NCBI RefSeq assembly: GCF_001678845.1
Contig: NZ_MAIQ01000005.1
Location: forward strand, 128,925 to 192,924
Direction of reading: 5' to 3'
DNA length: 64,000 bases
Origin: Christensenella intestinihominis
Lineage (GTDB): Bacteria; Bacillota; Clostridia; Christensenellales; Christensenellaceae
Shown: one piece after another, positions 63,088-64,000 of the stretch
Layout: each line of letters begins with the position of its first letter
How positions within the stretch are numbered: position 1 is the stretch's first letter
Notes under the pieces: generated by a model
The model's input: only the letters and a program-made list of their open reading frames with translations
Databases searched by the model: none
What the model was told of the DNA's origin: nothing
Translations under genes and position numbers: made by a program

Positions 63088-63168
63088 TCTTTGTTTTGCA
63101 GACCTCAAACAGGGCGTTGCGCATTGGTTATATTTAATATGGTAAAAAGCGGAAGCGGAAGAAAAATG

Positions 63169-63196
63169 TTACAAGGTATGCATTTTGTGCTAATAT
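63169..63196 (+). promoter_or_regulatory. Promoter of the ABC exporter gene
   Basis: TTACAA (63169-63174), 16 bases, TAATAT (63191-63196), with TG one base before the -10 (extended -10). Confidence 0.55.
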
Positions 63197-63227
63197 AGTA
63201 TTGTTTGAAAAAAGTAAGGAAATGCCT

Positions 63228-64000
63228 ATGTGGAAGCTTGCCAAATATCTGAAACATTACAAAAAAGAAGTGATTCTGGGACCGGCCTTTAAGCTTACGG
63301 AGGCCATCCTGGAATTGATCGCGCCCCTTATTATGGCAAATATTATCGATGTGGGAATCAGGAATTCCGATTCGGATTATATCCTGCGGATGGGCGGGCT
63401 GATGATCCTGATTGCAGCGGTCGGGCTTTGCTGCGCGCTCATATGCCAATATTTCGCGGCCAAAGCGTCGCAGGGCTTCGGCACTAATCTGCGCAACGAG
63501 ATGTTTTCCCATATTGCTTCGCTTTCGCATGCGGAAATCGATACCCTGGGCACGCCGTCGCTGATTACGCGCATCACCAATGACGTGAACCAGCTGCAGG
63601 TGGCGGTGGCAATGCTGATCCGCCTTGTAATCCGTGCGCCCTTCCTCGTGATCGGCGCCACCGTGATGGCCATGATGATTGATTTCCAGATGTCGCTTAT
63701 CTTTGTCGCCGCCGCGGCCGGGATTGCCGTAGTGCTGTACCTGGTTATGTCGCGGTCCGTGCCGTTTTACCGGGCGATCCAGAAGCTGCTGGACCGTATT
63801 TCGCTGGTTACGCGGGAAAATTTGGCGGGGGTGCGGGTCATCCGCGCATTTTCCAAACAGGAAAAGGAGCAGGAGCGTTTTGACGAGGGAACGGACGAAC
63901 TGAAAAAGGCGTCGGTGCGCGTGGGAAAAATTTCCGCCCTGCTGAATCCGTTTACCTACCTGATCGTTAATGCCGGCATTATTGCGATCATCTGGTTCGG
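63228..64000 (+). CDS. ABC exporter, membrane half (partial, runs off the window)
   Basis: About 257 residues to the window edge from ATG 63228; an ATG at 63222 is too close to its AAGGA. Several membrane helices with the linker motifs of type IV ABC exporters (IIDVGIRNSDSDYILRMG; LITRITNDVNQLQ; VRVIRAFSKQEKE). The ATPase domain should follow outside. Probably half of a homo- or heterodimeric multidrug exporter, like BmrA or YheI/YheH. Open to the end of the window. Confidence 0.9.
   Translation, partial: MWKLAKYLKHYKKEVILGPAFKLTEAILELIAPLIMANIIDVGIRNSDSDYILRMGGLMILIAAVGLCCALICQYFAAKASQGFGTNLRNEMFSHIASLSHAEIDTLGTPSLITRITNDVNQLQVAVAMLIRLVIRAPFLVIGATVMAMMIDFQMSLIFVAAAAGIAVVLYLVMSRSVPFYRAIQKLLDRISLVTRENLAGVRVIRAFSKQEKEQERFDEGTDELKKASVRVGKISALLNPFTYLIVNAGIIAIIWF

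Overview
The window looks like chromosome from a moderately GC-rich anaerobe of the class Clostridia (Bacillota). The evidence is a Bacillus-like gene order around tmk-holB-ricT-trmN6-rsmI and metG-tatD, a PdxS/PdxT route to PLP, QueH, a 2[4Fe-4S] ferredoxin, iron alcohol dehydrogenases, EpsC-type CysE, and frequent TTG/GTG starts with strong AGGAGG-like ribosome binding sites. A Christensenellales-type genome is a guess from gene content only. I see no phage, IS element, CRISPR array, rRNA or tRNA.

Layout. 1-411: end of a probable RsgI-family protein with a His-rich tail. 0.7-7.7 kb: ROK repressor plus a ribose-type ABC transporter and a ThuA/Gfo-Idh enzyme pair. 7.7-8.3 kb: queH on the minus strand. 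8.8-11.6 kb: RpiR regulator with E1 alpha and E1 beta of a 2-oxoacid or acetoin dehydrogenase, without E2 or E3. 11.8-24.2 kb: housekeeping block (hflX, yaaO-like decarboxylase, tmk, holB, ricT, ferredoxin, trmN6, rsmI, comB-like, metG, tatD, TatD-linked radical SAM). 24.3-26.6 kb: a PAS-GAF-GGDEF-EAL protein behind twin palindromes. 26.7-30.6 kb, minus strand: GntR/ABC operon, EamA transporter, GNAT, radC. 30.7-33.9 kb: pepV and a short alaS. 34.2-44.1 kb: LacI-controlled sugar operon (ABC transporter, AraA-like isomerase, FGGY kinase, amidohydrolase, mutarotase). 44.1-46.0 kb, minus strand: HAD phosphatase, signal peptidase I, DUF951. 46.1-50.2 kb: corA with a leader peptide, murA, CNNM/CBS transporter. 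50.3-52.1 kb, minus strand: MATE-MarR operon. 52.2-55.2 kb: pdxR divergent from pdxST. 55.2-56.1 kb: a methyltransferase behind an apparent attenuator. 56.2-59.1 kb: cysE divergent from metA-cysK. 59.1-61.7 kb: fucU, iron alcohol dehydrogenase, membrane protein. 61.8-63.0 kb: a second iron alcohol dehydrogenase on the minus strand. 63.2 kb to the end: start of an ABC exporter.

How it fits together. Two separate ribose-type (CUT2) uptake operons, each with its own regulator and a distinctive enzyme set, suggest a plant- or mucus-sugar fermenter. The alcohol dehydrogenases and the TPP-dependent E1 pair fit fermentative carbon disposal. The cysE/metA-cysK and pdxR/pdxST blocks are sulfur amino acid and PLP synthesis.

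The most interesting signals are regulatory. (1) A 24-codon ORF before corA starts MDADP, like the Mg-sensing MgtL leader (MEPDP), and is followed by a hairpin that hides the corA ribosome binding site. (2) The methyltransferase at 55.4 kb has a 5-codon leader ORF and a rho-independent terminator in its 5' leader. (3) HflX carries a complete JAMM metalloprotease-like signature in an N-terminal extension. (4) hflX and trmN6 appear to be transcribed as leaderless mRNAs.
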